Assembly (NCBI GenBank): GCA_964059195.1
Contig: CAXKWD010000006.1
Span: 133,554,539-133,618,538, forward strand
Length of the DNA stretch: 64,000 bases
Source of the DNA: Ectobius pallidus
Lineage: Eukaryota > Arthropoda > Insecta > Blattodea > Ectobiidae
Direction of reading: 5' to 3'
This document shows, piece by piece, positions 10,130 through 21,466 of this stretch (its first letter is position 1; each line of letters begins with the position of its first letter). Below the pieces are notes generated by a model. That model did no database searches. It saw only the letters and a program-made list of their open reading frames with translations, and was not told the DNA's origin. The position numbers and the translations under genes are program-made.

Positions 10130-13100
10130 TGTGACGGGCTTTTCTACTTTATACTATGGGCGACCAAACTTTTGAAGGCGCTCTTACTTTATGCTATAAA
10201 GTTCCCTAACTTCTTGGATTAAATCTTCGCCAAAATCTGTGACGACTAATATGTGATTATTCTCAATCGTAGTATATAAGTTTACTGAACTCCTACAAAA
10301 CAAGGTCACTCATACACCTGTCGTGTCATCACAACACTGCCTGCATAGTCCACATTCCAACATTCAGTACGACTACCTTTGACACCGGGTGATTGCAAAC
10401 TTCCTACTCTCAGTCTACTTTCTCTCTCTTTTAACAATTTACCCAGTCTTGATAATATTGATGAAAATTTATATTAACGGGCGCCATCATCAATACGCTT
10501 CCTCTTTTCTTCTTTTTTTATGTATCAGCCCAGTCACAAATTAAATTATAGATACACAGGCTATGTATCTACATGCCCCTCGACTAGCTTTTACATTAAC
10601 AGTGGAGACGGGAGTTGGGTTCGGATTTACCTTTCGTTTTTTTTTTTTTTTTTATTCTGCTTCTTCTTTTTCTCCTTTTTCAATACTCACTACCAAAGTA
10701 TATAACTTAGCCCAAAAAAAATCAGCGACTCTCAAACCATTACAAGGATAAGGGTCAAAAATCTGAACTTCACGTTAATTTACTTTGCATAACAATAACC
10801 ATAATTTATTTAATATATTATTTTTTTTTTCTTTTTTTTCAACAATAACAATCTTATATACAATAAATTACATTTACACTACATTAACCTTTCAACACTT
10901 TTATTGGTAGGATAATATTTGATTATTCAAGGTTAGTATACCCAATTTTAACTATATAAGTACGTTCTCTGTTCAACAATAACAAATCCTTAATTAATTA
11001 CTTTAATTTTCTTTCTTTGTTTTTCAGGTATCTACTAGAACATCTGGTATTATTCTTCTAATTTACTACTGACTTGTGTAGTCATTTACATGTGCAACTT
11101 CAGGATAGTTCAATATATATATTATACTTTTTTTTTTTAATAAATAAAGGTTTTCAATTCATAATCCAGTCCTTAACTCTACAAATTACACTCAATAATC
11201 CCACCTATGTCTCCTATATTAGTCTATTAGTCAGCTTAGTCCATGAAGAATTGTATTTAAAGATAGATAGAAAAGACAGTCTCATGAAGAAAGAAATAGA
11301 AGTTTAGGCCTATATCCACAGAGTGACTGTGGCGATAGACCACCGATACAGGAGCGACGTCTAGATCTTGAGTTACAAACAATCTGACTCCTCTCCTGCA
11401 ACCGGGAAAATATTAATGGGCCGCAAACAAAAATAAAATTTTGTAAATCGACGTCAGAGGTCCCTGACACTCTCTCCTAGAGGCACGTGGGGCCGTTGTT
11501 CGCCTCCAACATCGATGGCTTTCACAATCTCTCATAAATTTCTTTTCTTTATGTGTACTGGTATAGGCCTTGCCTACTACCAGATTTTATTTGTTTGATT
11601 CGGGATACTTCCGGCGTTCCCTCACCTCACCCTTACAGTCTCTAGTACTTGTTAATAAACTACTTATCATCAGTACACTACTCGTAATTACCTATTCTCC
11701 TCTTTCTAACCTAACCAATCATTTGTTATTACCTTTCAACTCACTCTCCTCTTTCTAACCTGACCAGTCATCAGCTGTTATCTTTTAACCCCTTTCCTTC
11801 TTTAAGTAGAGTTCCCGTCAGCTTATACCATTGATTTAATTCACTCGGTGGTTATTCTAGTTTTCCTACTTCTTACGTTACTACTCTTTAGCATGGGCAC
11901 CCAATCTTCTTTTGTCTCTAAATTCCCTAGAATTCTAACTGAAACTAATTCACGCCCAGATTTGTAAGCTTCTCTATAACCCCTGTAGTGACTTTTACTT
12001 CTACCCTAACATGTAAATCTTCCAATGGTACACACCTACTGCACTACCACTCGTAGGCCTTCTTTTGCCCTTCAATCTTTCCACTTCTTATCCCCCTCTA
12101 CCATATTCCATACACCTTCGCTTGTAGATAAATCTCTATAAAAAAACATAACTTAACATTACAGGCCAGCATGAAATCTATTTATAGATAGTCACCCGTC
12201 ACCTGAACGAAACCCAAGAGGGAGGGGCCCTCGTAAGAAGTACTAAGCATGCCCCTTAATTACCTTTCTTCCTTACTCCCCTCGCGTCCTGTCTCAAAAA
12301 TAACAAAGTTTATATGAGCATCACCAATTGCCCCTAGCTATGTATTCATTCGTGGGACAATCACCCAAAAAAACCTAAAGTGAAGAGATTTATCATTGGC
12401 ATTCAGTTGTTAGGCTCTTGACTGCTCTTTTATAATTAATTTAGACCAGAAATAGAAAATAGTTGGATTACTGGATTTCATCACTTTACTTCTAGAATTC
12501 TCACTTCTATGTTTCTATTCTATTCTATTCTATTATTCCATACGGTGTCTAATCGCCATACATGACTTAGAAACCATCCTTACAAAAAAAAAGGATATCT
12601 CAATTTTCTCACTCCCCAAACAATAAGAAAAAGTCTAGACGACTATACTCAACCAGTGATGTCCAACTTATCCTCCGATCCTGAGTTGTCTTCCATTACT
12701 TCCTGATGTCCATATCTGCTCTTATTCAGAGCGAGCAGTCACGACTCACTCTCACAGCTGATGTTCGCTGTAGCGGTGTCTCGTACTGGCCGACTTGGTA
12801 TATTCTTCTGATTAATGACTATCTCCATATAGCCGTGTCACGGAAGTTCACAACCAGAATTTCCTTTAGATGAAAGTCTGACACCCCATTATGCCAGAAC
12901 GCTTCTACCGCTGTCACACATCCCAATCTCGTCTTCTCCCTTCTGCCTTTTCAACTTCTCTCTCTCGTGGTCAGGCACGTACTACTAACCGTCTTTCAGG
13001 ATCCGCACGTCTCCCTCGTCGATTCAGCGTCGACGCATGCGCACCTCTCCTTTTCTGTAATTCAAATAAAATTCAGGGCAGTATCGATAATCATGAAAAT

Positions 13101-13195
13101 GTTCAATATCGATTAGTTGCGGTCCCCCAACCCTTCCTTTGTTTAGGAATGGTCTCCTATCGTTGATTATGCACGTCGCTATTTGCGTCGTTACA
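10130..13195 (-). repeat. 3' LTR of the gypsy element (3066 bp)
   Basis: Direct repeat of 18370-21436 with a constant offset of 8240 bp (8241 after the A-run at about 12584-12592). Blocks compared at many points were identical; the one difference seen is nine against ten A in that run. It begins TGTGACGGGC and ends GTCGTTACA on the plus strand. Open frames up to 91 codons inside it recur identically in the other LTR and show no known domain. Several AATAAA-like sites exist on the minus strand but I cannot assign the R region. Confidence 0.95.
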
Positions 13196-13206
13196 TTCTT
13201 CCCGCA
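13196..13206 (-). promoter_or_regulatory. Polypurine tract next to the 3' LTR
   Basis: On the minus strand the sequence GTGCGGGAAGAA directly precedes the LTR start TGTAACG. GCGGGAAGAA is a purine-dominated run in the position where the plus-strand primer of an LTR retroelement is made. A much longer A-run (T on the plus strand) lies about 40 bp upstream in element orientation and could compete or assist; which is used cannot be told from sequence. Confidence 0.7.
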
Positions 13207-13243
13207 CTCACCATAAAAAAAATAATGTTGACACAGATCACAT

Positions 13244-13245
<2 letters not shown>

Positions 13246-13286
<41 letters not shown>
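13246..13286. repeat. 41-nt homopolymer T (A on the element strand)
   Basis: Uninterrupted run between the Gag-Pol stop codon and the polypurine tract. It is too long to be stable and its length may be an assembly estimate. Confidence 0.9.
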
Positions 13287-13287
<1 letters not shown>

Positions 13288-13319
13288 TGCGTGTCTCTTT
13301 TACCAGCCTTAAAGAATGT

Positions 13320-16300
13320 TTATCCAGGAACAAAGGGTTTCAAGTCTTTGACGTGCCACTTCCCCAACTTTTTACCAAAACGGTTTGTCAGTTCGTAGCT
13401 ATTTTCACTGAACTTTTTCTTTATAATATAGGGCCCGACAAACTTTGCACTTAAACCTGCTGTATAAGCTTGTGAGGCATCACTTAATTTAAAGTTTCTT
13501 CTTAACACTAGATCTCCTGGACGAAATCTCACCTCTCTCCTCCGAAGATTATAATAATGACTCGAATTCTTATAGGCGGTTTCTAAGTTATGTCTAACCA
13601 TTAAACGTACCGTTTTCAATTTATTGAGTCTCTCCACCCAAAGTTTTGGAATTTCTTTATAAATCGGTTGGTTTTCCACCTTTTCAATCCTACTGATAAT
13701 TTCAGGCTCCTTCCCATAATTTAGCATATAAGGAGTGCATCCAGTGGAACTATGCTTAGCCGTATTTATAGCAAAATTAAATTCTCTCAAATACACATCC
13801 CAAACTGTCTGATCCTTTTGAATATAACTAGAAATCATTGTTTTCAATACTCTATTGACTCTTTCTACTGGATTTCCTTGTGGCGAATATACAGGTAAAT
13901 AACAAGGAGTTATATTAAAAGCTTTAGCTATCTCTCGCATTAATTTACTAGTGTATTGCGGTCCATTATCCATCAGCAAATATCCCGGAATTCCCCATTT
14001 AAGGATGATCAATTCATAAAATGCTTCCGTAACTGCTCTACTGGTTGCTTTCCTTAACGCTTTACATTCTACATATTTGGTAAAGGTGTCCTGAAATACT
14101 ACAATGTATCGGTTCCCTTTTTTGGAACGTGGGTAAGGTCCCAACAAATCTGTAGCTACAGTCATCCAAGGTTTCTCTTTCTGGTAAAAATGCATTGGTC
14201 CTGCTTGAGCCGTTTGTAACACCTTCTGTCTCTGACATATTTCACAAGCAGTAACATACTTAGCAACATCTCTAAACATTCCCGGCCAATAATACTTGTT
14301 TGCTATTCTAAAGAAAGTTTTAGCTATCCCCATATGTCCTGCAGTCGGTGCATCATGACATTCCTGCAATACTTTAATCCTAAAATCTTGCGGAATAACT
14401 AATTTCCACCTATTTACTGTTCCCTCTAAAGTTTGTTCTAACTGATCTAATCTTAAATGGTACAACTTCTCATCTACGACCTTCCAATCTGGCCAAAATT
14501 TAGGTTTACTTTGTACTTGCTCCTTCCGCTTAATATACCAAGCATCTTGTATATTTTCCCATTCCACTACTTCAGAGTTACCAGTCAACAAGAGGCAAAA
14601 TTCTTCCTCTACCGTTTTCTCTTGAACTTTCCCTTCGTGTATTCTAGATAAAGCATCCGGAACTTTTTGTAATCTACCAGGCCTATGTATTACTTCAAAA
14701 TCATACTCCTGGAGCAATAAACTCCACCTAGCTAATCGTCCGGTCGGATTCTGTAATGTATTTAACCATTTCAGAGCAAAATGATCAGTATATACTTTAA
14801 AATGATAACCTTCCAAATAAGGACGAAACTTTTGAACTGCCCACAATATAGCTAACAATTCCTTCTCAACTATTGCCCACTTTTGCTCACCTACCGTTAA
14901 AGTTCTACTAGCATAAGCTATTACTTTTTCCTCTCCTTCCTCTCCTGTCTGAATTAATGCTGCTCCTAGTCCTGAAAAACTAGCGTCGGTCTGTAGCACT
15001 AGGGGTTTAGTATAATCTGGACAAGTTAATATAGGACTACTAGATAATTTCGATTTTAATTCATCAAAAGATTCCTGACATTCCTTAGTCCAACGCCATC
15101 TCTGATTCTTTTTCAGAAGTGCAGTGAGGGGCTTTACAACTTCAGAAAAAAATGGAATGAATCGTCGGTACCAAGAAGCCAATCCTAAAAATGCTCGTAC
15201 TTCCTTGACTTTTGTAGGGGCTGGATACTCAAGGATACACGAGATTTTATCTGAATCTACAGCAATTCCTAATGGAGTAATGATATGACCCAAATATTTT
15301 AATTCACTTCTACAAAATTTTGATTTTTCCCTATTAATTTTCAGGTTAGCTTTTCTTAATTTCTCTAAGACTTTTTCTAACAAGGACAAATGTTCTTCAA
15401 ATGTCTCGCTAATAAGTACTATATCATCCAAATAACAAAAGCATTTCTCTCCTATCTCTTCTCTTAATATAGTATCAACTAATCTTTGAAACGAGGCTGG
15501 TGCGTTATGGATTCCAAAAGGCATAACTCGAAACTGATACAATCCTCTACCAGGTACGGTAAATGCTGTTTTTTCTTTACTTGCTTCATCTAATGGAACT
15601 TGCCAATACCCATTTTTCAAATCTATTGTACTGATATACCTAGCATGTCGTAATTTACTCAAAACATGTTCAATGTATGGCAAAGGATAACTATCTCTTT
15701 TAGTACAATTGTTTACTTTTCTGAAATCTACGCAGAACCTCCATGTTCTATCTGGTTTCTTTACCATAACTACCGGAGACGACCAAGGTGAATTTGAAGG
15801 CTCTATAACTTTTTCCAATAACATTTTATCTATTTCCGCGTGTATAACTTTTTCCAAAATGGGTGATACTGGATAATATCTTTGTTTTATAGGTTTTGCA
15901 TCGCCTGTATCAATAACATGAGAAATCAGATCGGTAAGTCCAGTACACTGATCAAATTTCTGTAACTGATTTTCCAAAAACATATTCAATCTGTCCCTTT
16001 CCTGAGGTGTAGGTAAAGTAAGAATATTATGTAGTTGATCTTCTTCTTTTAAATCTATAGCCTTAACAAATTGAAAAATTTTTGCTGGTTCATCCTTAAA
16101 ATACCAAGTCCCATCTTGCAAATCTACTACTAACCCAATTTGTTTCAAAACATCCATGCCCAGAATCATATCTACTGCTAAATTTGGCATAATTTTACAT
16201 TTTATCTGAAAGATCCTGTCCTGCAATTTCATCTCAAAATTTCTCTCTCCTGTTATAGAACTATAAGTTTTATCTGCTAATTGCACCACCCTAACTTCAG

Positions 16301-17861
16301 ATTCTTCTACTGCTAAATCTAACATTTTACACAAAAAATCACCCTTCTCTCCCACATAAGTTTTATCTGAACCTGAATCTATTAAAGCAATAAATGTAAT
16401 ATCCTCCAGCAAAATTTCAACAAAACATCTATCTCCATTAACTAAATCTGTAGGATTTATATTTAACATCACACAAGCCTGATTTTTAGTTAATTGCCTT
16501 AAAGAATTTGTAGGCCTAACTTTACTTTCTTGGGGCATCCTACAATCAATAGACCTATGTCCAAGCTTATTACAATTATAACATTTAATCGTAGCGCGTG
16601 GAGTAACTCTACGAGGTGCCTTACACTCGAACTGTCTATGTCCTGTTTTATCACAGTTCCAACATCGCTGATTATTTGAAAAACGCAAAGTGGTGTTTTT
16701 ACCATTATCCCTCGACTCATCCTGTCTCTCTTTATTTTCTATTACTTTAACCATTCTAGAATCATTTACAGGACTTGAATTTCGTTCCTTATCCCACGTC
16801 TTTGCAGAAAAACTAACATTGGGTTTCTTTTGTAACTCGGACGATGGAAGTTCCTGTTTTCCCTGAATTCCTAGCGCTGTATGAACTGAAGGTATAACAA
16901 CTTGTCTCTGGGGTTTATAAGCCGTTTCTTTAATTGTAGCTCTAACCTGCGTTGGAGGAGGAATATATCTCTCAGAATCTAACAATATTTGTTCATACTG
17001 TCTACCTACACGTATTAAATCTGTTATAGTTTGAATCTCTGCAGGTCTAAGGTACAATTTTACATCAGGACGCAAATTTTTGATAACAGTCTTCATCATT
17101 TGTTGAGGACTCATTGGAGTACTCAGCCTCCTCATTAACGTTTGAATAGCATTAACATAATCAAAAATCGATTCTTTAGGACCTTGCGTTCTCTGTCTAA
17201 TCTCATCCAAAAGCGAGTCTTCCTCATCAATAGGCAAATAATATTCTCTAAATTCTTTCAAAAAAACTTCCCATGTAGGCCAATCTGTTAATCTGTTCCT
17301 GTACCAAAGTAAAGCTGAATCTTGTAAAATTTCGGGTAATACTGACAATAACTCTACACCCTGTAACTTAGAACTTTGTTTTAAATCTTCCAATCTCTCC
17401 AAAAATAAGTAAATACTATCCCCAGGTTTGAATTTAATGTTCCATTTACGAACCAGATCCAAAGTATTTGGTTTATGCGGCTCTAACTGAATTGTAAACG
17501 ATGGTATTACTGGTACAGCTTCTTCTGAATCAGCTACCGCCATGGCCTTCCTACGCATTAACTTAACCCATGTATACACTACATCTCCATATGAATCTTG
17601 TGGTACCGTTATATTATGTTCAACTAAATCTTCTTCCAAAACTTCCTGACTCAGAGCAAAAGCCGTAATTAACACTTGAAATGACTGAGGGTTCTTACGG
17701 GCATAATCTAACAAGCGTTGTCTTAACTCATCCCTTGTACCTGTGGTCGGTAACTTTACTCTATCACATTCTGCCTCTAAATCCGCCTTCCTCAACTTCC
17801 TAATAGCTTGGGTTAGCTCAGCTGCTCTTATTTGTGCATACGGATCAACATAAGTAGCCAT
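13320..17861 (-). CDS. gag-pol: Gag-Pol polyprotein of the gypsy element, single intact frame, 1513 aa
   Basis: One uninterrupted frame from ATG 17861 to TAA at 13322-13320. Residues about 13-56 look like a SAP-type nucleic-acid-binding helix pair. About 135-300 is the retrotransposon Gag domain. Two CX2CX4HX4C knuckles (C400-C413, C427-C440) bind RNA. Protease: DSG at 495-497. Reverse transcriptase about 660-860 with YLDD at 810-813. RNase H: D959, E1001, D1024, D1069. Integrase: zinc site H1169, H1176, C1206, C1209; catalytic D1238, D1298, E1333 (34 residues between the last two); GPY/F-type module with FVGPY at 1474-1478. The protein assembles particles, copies the RNA to DNA and inserts it. 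Gag and Pol share one frame with no visible frameshift or stop, so their ratio must be set by processing. All catalytic residues are present, so it may be active. Confidence 0.96.
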   Translation of the reverse strand: MATYVDPYAQIRAAELTQAIRKLRKADLEAECDRVKLPTTGTRDELRQRLLDYARKNPQSFQVLITAFALSQEVLEEDLVEHNITVPQDSYGDVVYTWVKLMRRKAMAVADSEEAVPVIPSFTIQLEPHKPNTLDLVRKWNIKFKPGDSIYLFLERLEDLKQSSKLQGVELLSVLPEILQDSALLWYRNRLTDWPTWEVFLKEFREYYLPIDEEDSLLDEIRQRTQGPKESIFDYVNAIQTLMRRLSTPMSPQQMMKTVIKNLRPDVKLYLRPAEIQTITDLIRVGRQYEQILLDSERYIPPPTQVRATIKETAYKPQRQVVIPSVHTALGIQGKQELPSSELQKKPNVSFSAKTWDKERNSSPVNDSRMVKVIENKERQDESRDNGKNTTLRFSNNQRCWNCDKTGHRQFECKAPRRVTPRATIKCYNCNKLGHRSIDCRMPQESKVRPTNSLRQLTKNQACVMLNINPTDLVNGDRCFVEILLEDITFIALIDSGSDKTYVGEKGDFLCKMLDLAVEESEVRVVQLADKTYSSITGERNFEMKLQDRIFQIKCKIMPNLAVDMILGMDVLKQIGLVVDLQDGTWYFKDEPAKIFQFVKAIDLKEEDQLHNILTLPTPQERDRLNMFLENQLQKFDQCTGLTDLISHVIDTGDAKPIKQRYYPVSPILEKVIHAEIDKMLLEKVIEPSNSPWSSPVVMVKKPDRTWRFCVDFRKVNNCTKRDSYPLPYIEHVLSKLRHARYISTIDLKNGYWQVPLDEASKEKTAFTVPGRGLYQFRVMPFGIHNAPASFQRLVDTILREEIGEKCFCYLDDIVLISETFEEHLSLLEKVLEKLRKANLKINREKSKFCRSELKYLGHIITPLGIAVDSDKISCILEYPAPTKVKEVRAFLGLASWYRRFIPFFSEVVKPLTALLKKNQRWRWTKECQESFDELKSKLSSSPILTCPDYTKPLVLQTDASFSGLGAALIQTGEEGEEKVIAYASRTLTVGEQKWAIVEKELLAILWAVQKFRPYLEGYHFKVYTDHFALKWLNTLQNPTGRLARWSLLLQEYDFEVIHRPGRLQKVPDALSRIHEGKVQEKTVEEEFCLLLTGNSEVVEWENIQDAWYIKRKEQVQSKPKFWPDWKVVDEKLYHLRLDQLEQTLEGTVNRWKLVIPQDFRIKVLQECHDAPTAGHMGIAKTFFRIANKYYWPGMFRDVAKYVTACEICQRQKVLQTAQAGPMHFYQKEKPWMTVATDLLGPYPRSKKGNRYIVVFQDTFTKYVECKALRKATSRAVTEAFYELIILKWGIPGYLLMDNGPQYTSKLMREIAKAFNITPCYLPVYSPQGNPVERVNRVLKTMISSYIQKDQTVWDVYLREFNFAINTAKHSSTGCTPYMLNYGKEPEIISRIEKVENQPIYKEIPKLWVERLNKLKTVRLMVRHNLETAYKNSSHYYNLRRREVRFRPGDLVLRRNFKLSDASQAYTAGLSAKFVGPYIIKKKFSENSYELTNRFGKKLGKWHVKDLKPFVPG

Positions 17862-18134
17862 ATTTATATATTAACAATACCACTGAAAAAAAAAAGATTA
17901 GAACACGATAGTTCAGTCGTCTGTCTTAGTCATCTATAGAAGTCCTTACTTGTCAATAGTCATTATTCTTTTCCCAAAAATATGTTATTATTATTATATT
18001 TTTTTTTTGAGAATAAATTTCAGTTATACTAACCTAACTCCCAAAATTCTTTTAACCCTATCTCGCCTCACGTTAGGATATCAAACTATCACTGCCTCAC
18101 GCTATGGGCTATCATAATATGGAACTTCAACTGA

Positions 18135-18165
<31 letters not shown>

Positions 18166-18369
18166 AACAATTTTAACTAAATTAAGTTGCAACAATTAGC
18201 AATACTGTTTTGTTTTAACACTACTCAACCCCACGATATGGGCGCCAAAATATGTGAAGACTGAACTTCACGATATTTTGGGCCTGTCATAAATTAACAA
18301 ACTATCGCCCCACGTATGGGTCAAAATTCTTTTAATACTGTCTCGCCCCACGCTATGGGCGCCAAACTT
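17862..18369 (-). promoter_or_regulatory. 5' leader of the gypsy element with repeated primer-site-like motifs
   Basis: The 508 nt between the 5' LTR and the Gag-Pol ATG. It contains at least four degenerate copies of a CCCCACGxTATGGGCGCCAAA-type motif (plus strand) at about 18065-18088, 18095-18115, 18229-18249 and 18306-18324, besides the one next to the LTR at 18346-18367. A longer unit starting CAAAATTCTTTTAA is shared by 18042-18088 and 18321-18367. T-runs are at about 17997-18009 and 18142-18165. No upstream open frame of note. Confidence 0.8.
18345..18364 (-). other. Probable tRNA primer-binding site
   Basis: Five bases after the 5' LTR end the minus strand reads TGGCGCCCATAGCGTGGGGC. 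TGG complements the CCA of a tRNA 3' end. From memory the complement of an insect lysine tRNA 3' end is TGGCGCCCAACGTGGGGC; the match is good except for a two-base insertion. Lysine tRNA is used by several gypsy-like elements, but the identity of the primer is an inference. Confidence 0.65.
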
Positions 18370-21300
18370 TGTGACGGGCTTTTCTACTTTATACTATGGG
18401 CGACCAAACTTTTGAAGGCGCTCTTACTTTATGCTATAAAGTTCCCTAACTTCTTGGATTAAATCTTCGCCAAAATCTGTGACGACTAATATGTGATTAT
18501 TCTCAATCGTAGTATATAAGTTTACTGAACTCCTACAAAACAAGGTCACTCATACACCTGTCGTGTCATCACAACACTGCCTGCATAGTCCACATTCCAA
18601 CATTCAGTACGACTACCTTTGACACCGGGTGATTGCAAACTTCCTACTCTCAGTCTACTTTCTCTCTCTTTTAACAATTTACCCAGTCTTGATAATATTG
18701 ATGAAAATTTATATTAACGGGCGCCATCATCAATACGCTTCCTCTTTTCTTCTTTTTTTATGTATCAGCCCAGTCACAAATTAAATTATAGATACACAGG
18801 CTATGTATCTACATGCCCCTCGACTAGCTTTTACATTAACAGTGGAGACGGGAGTTGGGTTCGGATTTACCTTTCGTTTTTTTTTTTTTTTTTATTCTGC
18901 TTCTTCTTTTTCTCCTTTTTCAATACTCACTACCAAAGTATATAACTTAGCCCAAAAAAAATCAGCGACTCTCAAACCATTACAAGGATAAGGGTCAAAA
19001 ATCTGAACTTCACGTTAATTTACTTTGCATAACAATAACCATAATTTATTTAATATATTATTTTTTTTTTCTTTTTTTTCAACAATAACAATCTTATATA
19101 CAATAAATTACATTTACACTACATTAACCTTTCAACACTTTTATTGGTAGGATAATATTTGATTATTCAAGGTTAGTATACCCAATTTTAACTATATAAG
19201 TACGTTCTCTGTTCAACAATAACAAATCCTTAATTAATTACTTTAATTTTCTTTCTTTGTTTTTCAGGTATCTACTAGAACATCTGGTATTATTCTTCTA
19301 ATTTACTACTGACTTGTGTAGTCATTTACATGTGCAACTTCAGGATAGTTCAATATATATATTATACTTTTTTTTTTTAATAAATAAAGGTTTTCAATTC
19401 ATAATCCAGTCCTTAACTCTACAAATTACACTCAATAATCCCACCTATGTCTCCTATATTAGTCTATTAGTCAGCTTAGTCCATGAAGAATTGTATTTAA
19501 AGATAGATAGAAAAGACAGTCTCATGAAGAAAGAAATAGAAGTTTAGGCCTATATCCACAGAGTGACTGTGGCGATAGACCACCGATACAGGAGCGACGT
19601 CTAGATCTTGAGTTACAAACAATCTGACTCCTCTCCTGCAACCGGGAAAATATTAATGGGCCGCAAACAAAAATAAAATTTTGTAAATCGACGTCAGAGG
19701 TCCCTGACACTCTCTCCTAGAGGCACGTGGGGCCGTTGTTCGCCTCCAACATCGATGGCTTTCACAATCTCTCATAAATTTCTTTTCTTTATGTGTACTG
19801 GTATAGGCCTTGCCTACTACCAGATTTTATTTGTTTGATTCGGGATACTTCCGGCGTTCCCTCACCTCACCCTTACAGTCTCTAGTACTTGTTAATAAAC
19901 TACTTATCATCAGTACACTACTCGTAATTACCTATTCTCCTCTTTCTAACCTAACCAATCATTTGTTATTACCTTTCAACTCACTCTCCTCTTTCTAACC
20001 TGACCAGTCATCAGCTGTTATCTTTTAACCCCTTTCCTTCTTTAAGTAGAGTTCCCGTCAGCTTATACCATTGATTTAATTCACTCGGTGGTTATTCTAG
20101 TTTTCCTACTTCTTACGTTACTACTCTTTAGCATGGGCACCCAATCTTCTTTTGTCTCTAAATTCCCTAGAATTCTAACTGAAACTAATTCACGCCCAGA
20201 TTTGTAAGCTTCTCTATAACCCCTGTAGTGACTTTTACTTCTACCCTAACATGTAAATCTTCCAATGGTACACACCTACTGCACTACCACTCGTAGGCCT
20301 TCTTTTGCCCTTCAATCTTTCCACTTCTTATCCCCCTCTACCATATTCCATACACCTTCGCTTGTAGATAAATCTCTATAAAAAAACATAACTTAACATT
20401 ACAGGCCAGCATGAAATCTATTTATAGATAGTCACCCGTCACCTGAACGAAACCCAAGAGGGAGGGGCCCTCGTAAGAAGTACTAAGCATGCCCCTTAAT
20501 TACCTTTCTTCCTTACTCCCCTCGCGTCCTGTCTCAAAAATAACAAAGTTTATATGAGCATCACCAATTGCCCCTAGCTATGTATTCATTCGTGGGACAA
20601 TCACCCAAAAAAACCTAAAGTGAAGAGATTTATCATTGGCATTCAGTTGTTAGGCTCTTGACTGCTCTTTTATAATTAATTTAGACCAGAAATAGAAAAT
20701 AGTTGGATTACTGGATTTCATCACTTTACTTCTAGAATTCTCACTTCTATGTTTCTATTCTATTCTATTCTATTATTCCATACGGTGTCTAATCGCCATA
20801 CATGACTTAGAAACCATCCTTACAAAAAAAAAAGGATATCTCAATTTTCTCACTCCCCAAACAATAAGAAAAAGTCTAGACGACTATACTCAACCAGTGA
20901 TGTCCAACTTATCCTCCGATCCTGAGTTGTCTTCCATTACTTCCTGATGTCCATATCTGCTCTTATTCAGAGCGAGCAGTCACGACTCACTCTCACAGCT
21001 GATGTTCGCTGTAGCGGTGTCTCGTACTGGCCGACTTGGTATATTCTTCTGATTAATGACTATCTCCATATAGCCGTGTCACGGAAGTTCACAACCAGAA
21101 TTTCCTTTAGATGAAAGTCTGACACCCCATTATGCCAGAACGCTTCTACCGCTGTCACACATCCCAATCTCGTCTTCTCCCTTCTGCCTTTTCAACTTCT
21201 CTCTCTCGTGGTCAGGCACGTACTACTAACCGTCTTTCAGGATCCGCACGTCTCCCTCGTCGATTCAGCGTCGACGCATGCGCACCTCTCCTTTTCTGTA

Positions 21301-21436
21301 ATTCAAATAAAATTCAGGGCAGTATCGATAATCATGAAAATGTTCAATATCGATTAGTTGCGGTCCCCCAACCCTTCCTTTGTTTAGGAATGGTCTCCTA
21401 TCGTTGATTATGCACGTCGCTATTTGCGTCGTTACA
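18370..21436 (-). repeat. 5' LTR of the gypsy element (3067 bp)
   Basis: Partner of 10130-13195. It should contain the promoter for the full-length transcript. I could not place a TATA box or start site with confidence, because TA-rich sequence is everywhere. Its 3' end in element orientation (18380-18420) contains further diverged relatives of the primer-site motif (ACTATGGGCGACCAAACTTT). Confidence 0.95.
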
Positions 21437-21466
21437 ATGGCCGGGATTTGAACCACAGATCTACAT

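Larger units (their letters stand above)
10126..21440 (-). mobile_element. Complete Ty3/gypsy LTR retrotransposon with about 3-kb LTRs, including 4-bp target duplication
   Basis: The element proper is 10130-21436, transcribed on the minus strand. ATGG occurs immediately outside both ends (10126-10129, 21437-21440). Order on the minus strand: 5' LTR (18370-21436), primer-binding region, 508-nt leader, Gag-Pol (17861-13320), polypurine tract, 3' LTR (10130-13195). LTRs start TGTAAC and end GTCACA in element orientation. Domain order protease, reverse transcriptase, RNase H, integrase places it in the Ty3/gypsy (Metaviridae) group. There is no envelope-like frame between integrase and the 3' LTR, only about 120 bp. 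The internal region (5174 bp) is ordinary in length, whereas the LTRs are exceptionally long. Confidence 0.96.

Noticed and set aside
10520..11758. Several 61-77 codon frames inside the LTR, each repeated in the other LTR
   Set aside because: Low-complexity, T-rich, overlapping frames with no motif; explained by the direct repeat.
12891..13166. 91-codon open frame, repeated at 21132-21407
   Set aside because: Identical in both LTRs, antisense to the element, with no recognisable domain. Identity only reflects LTR duplication, not selection.
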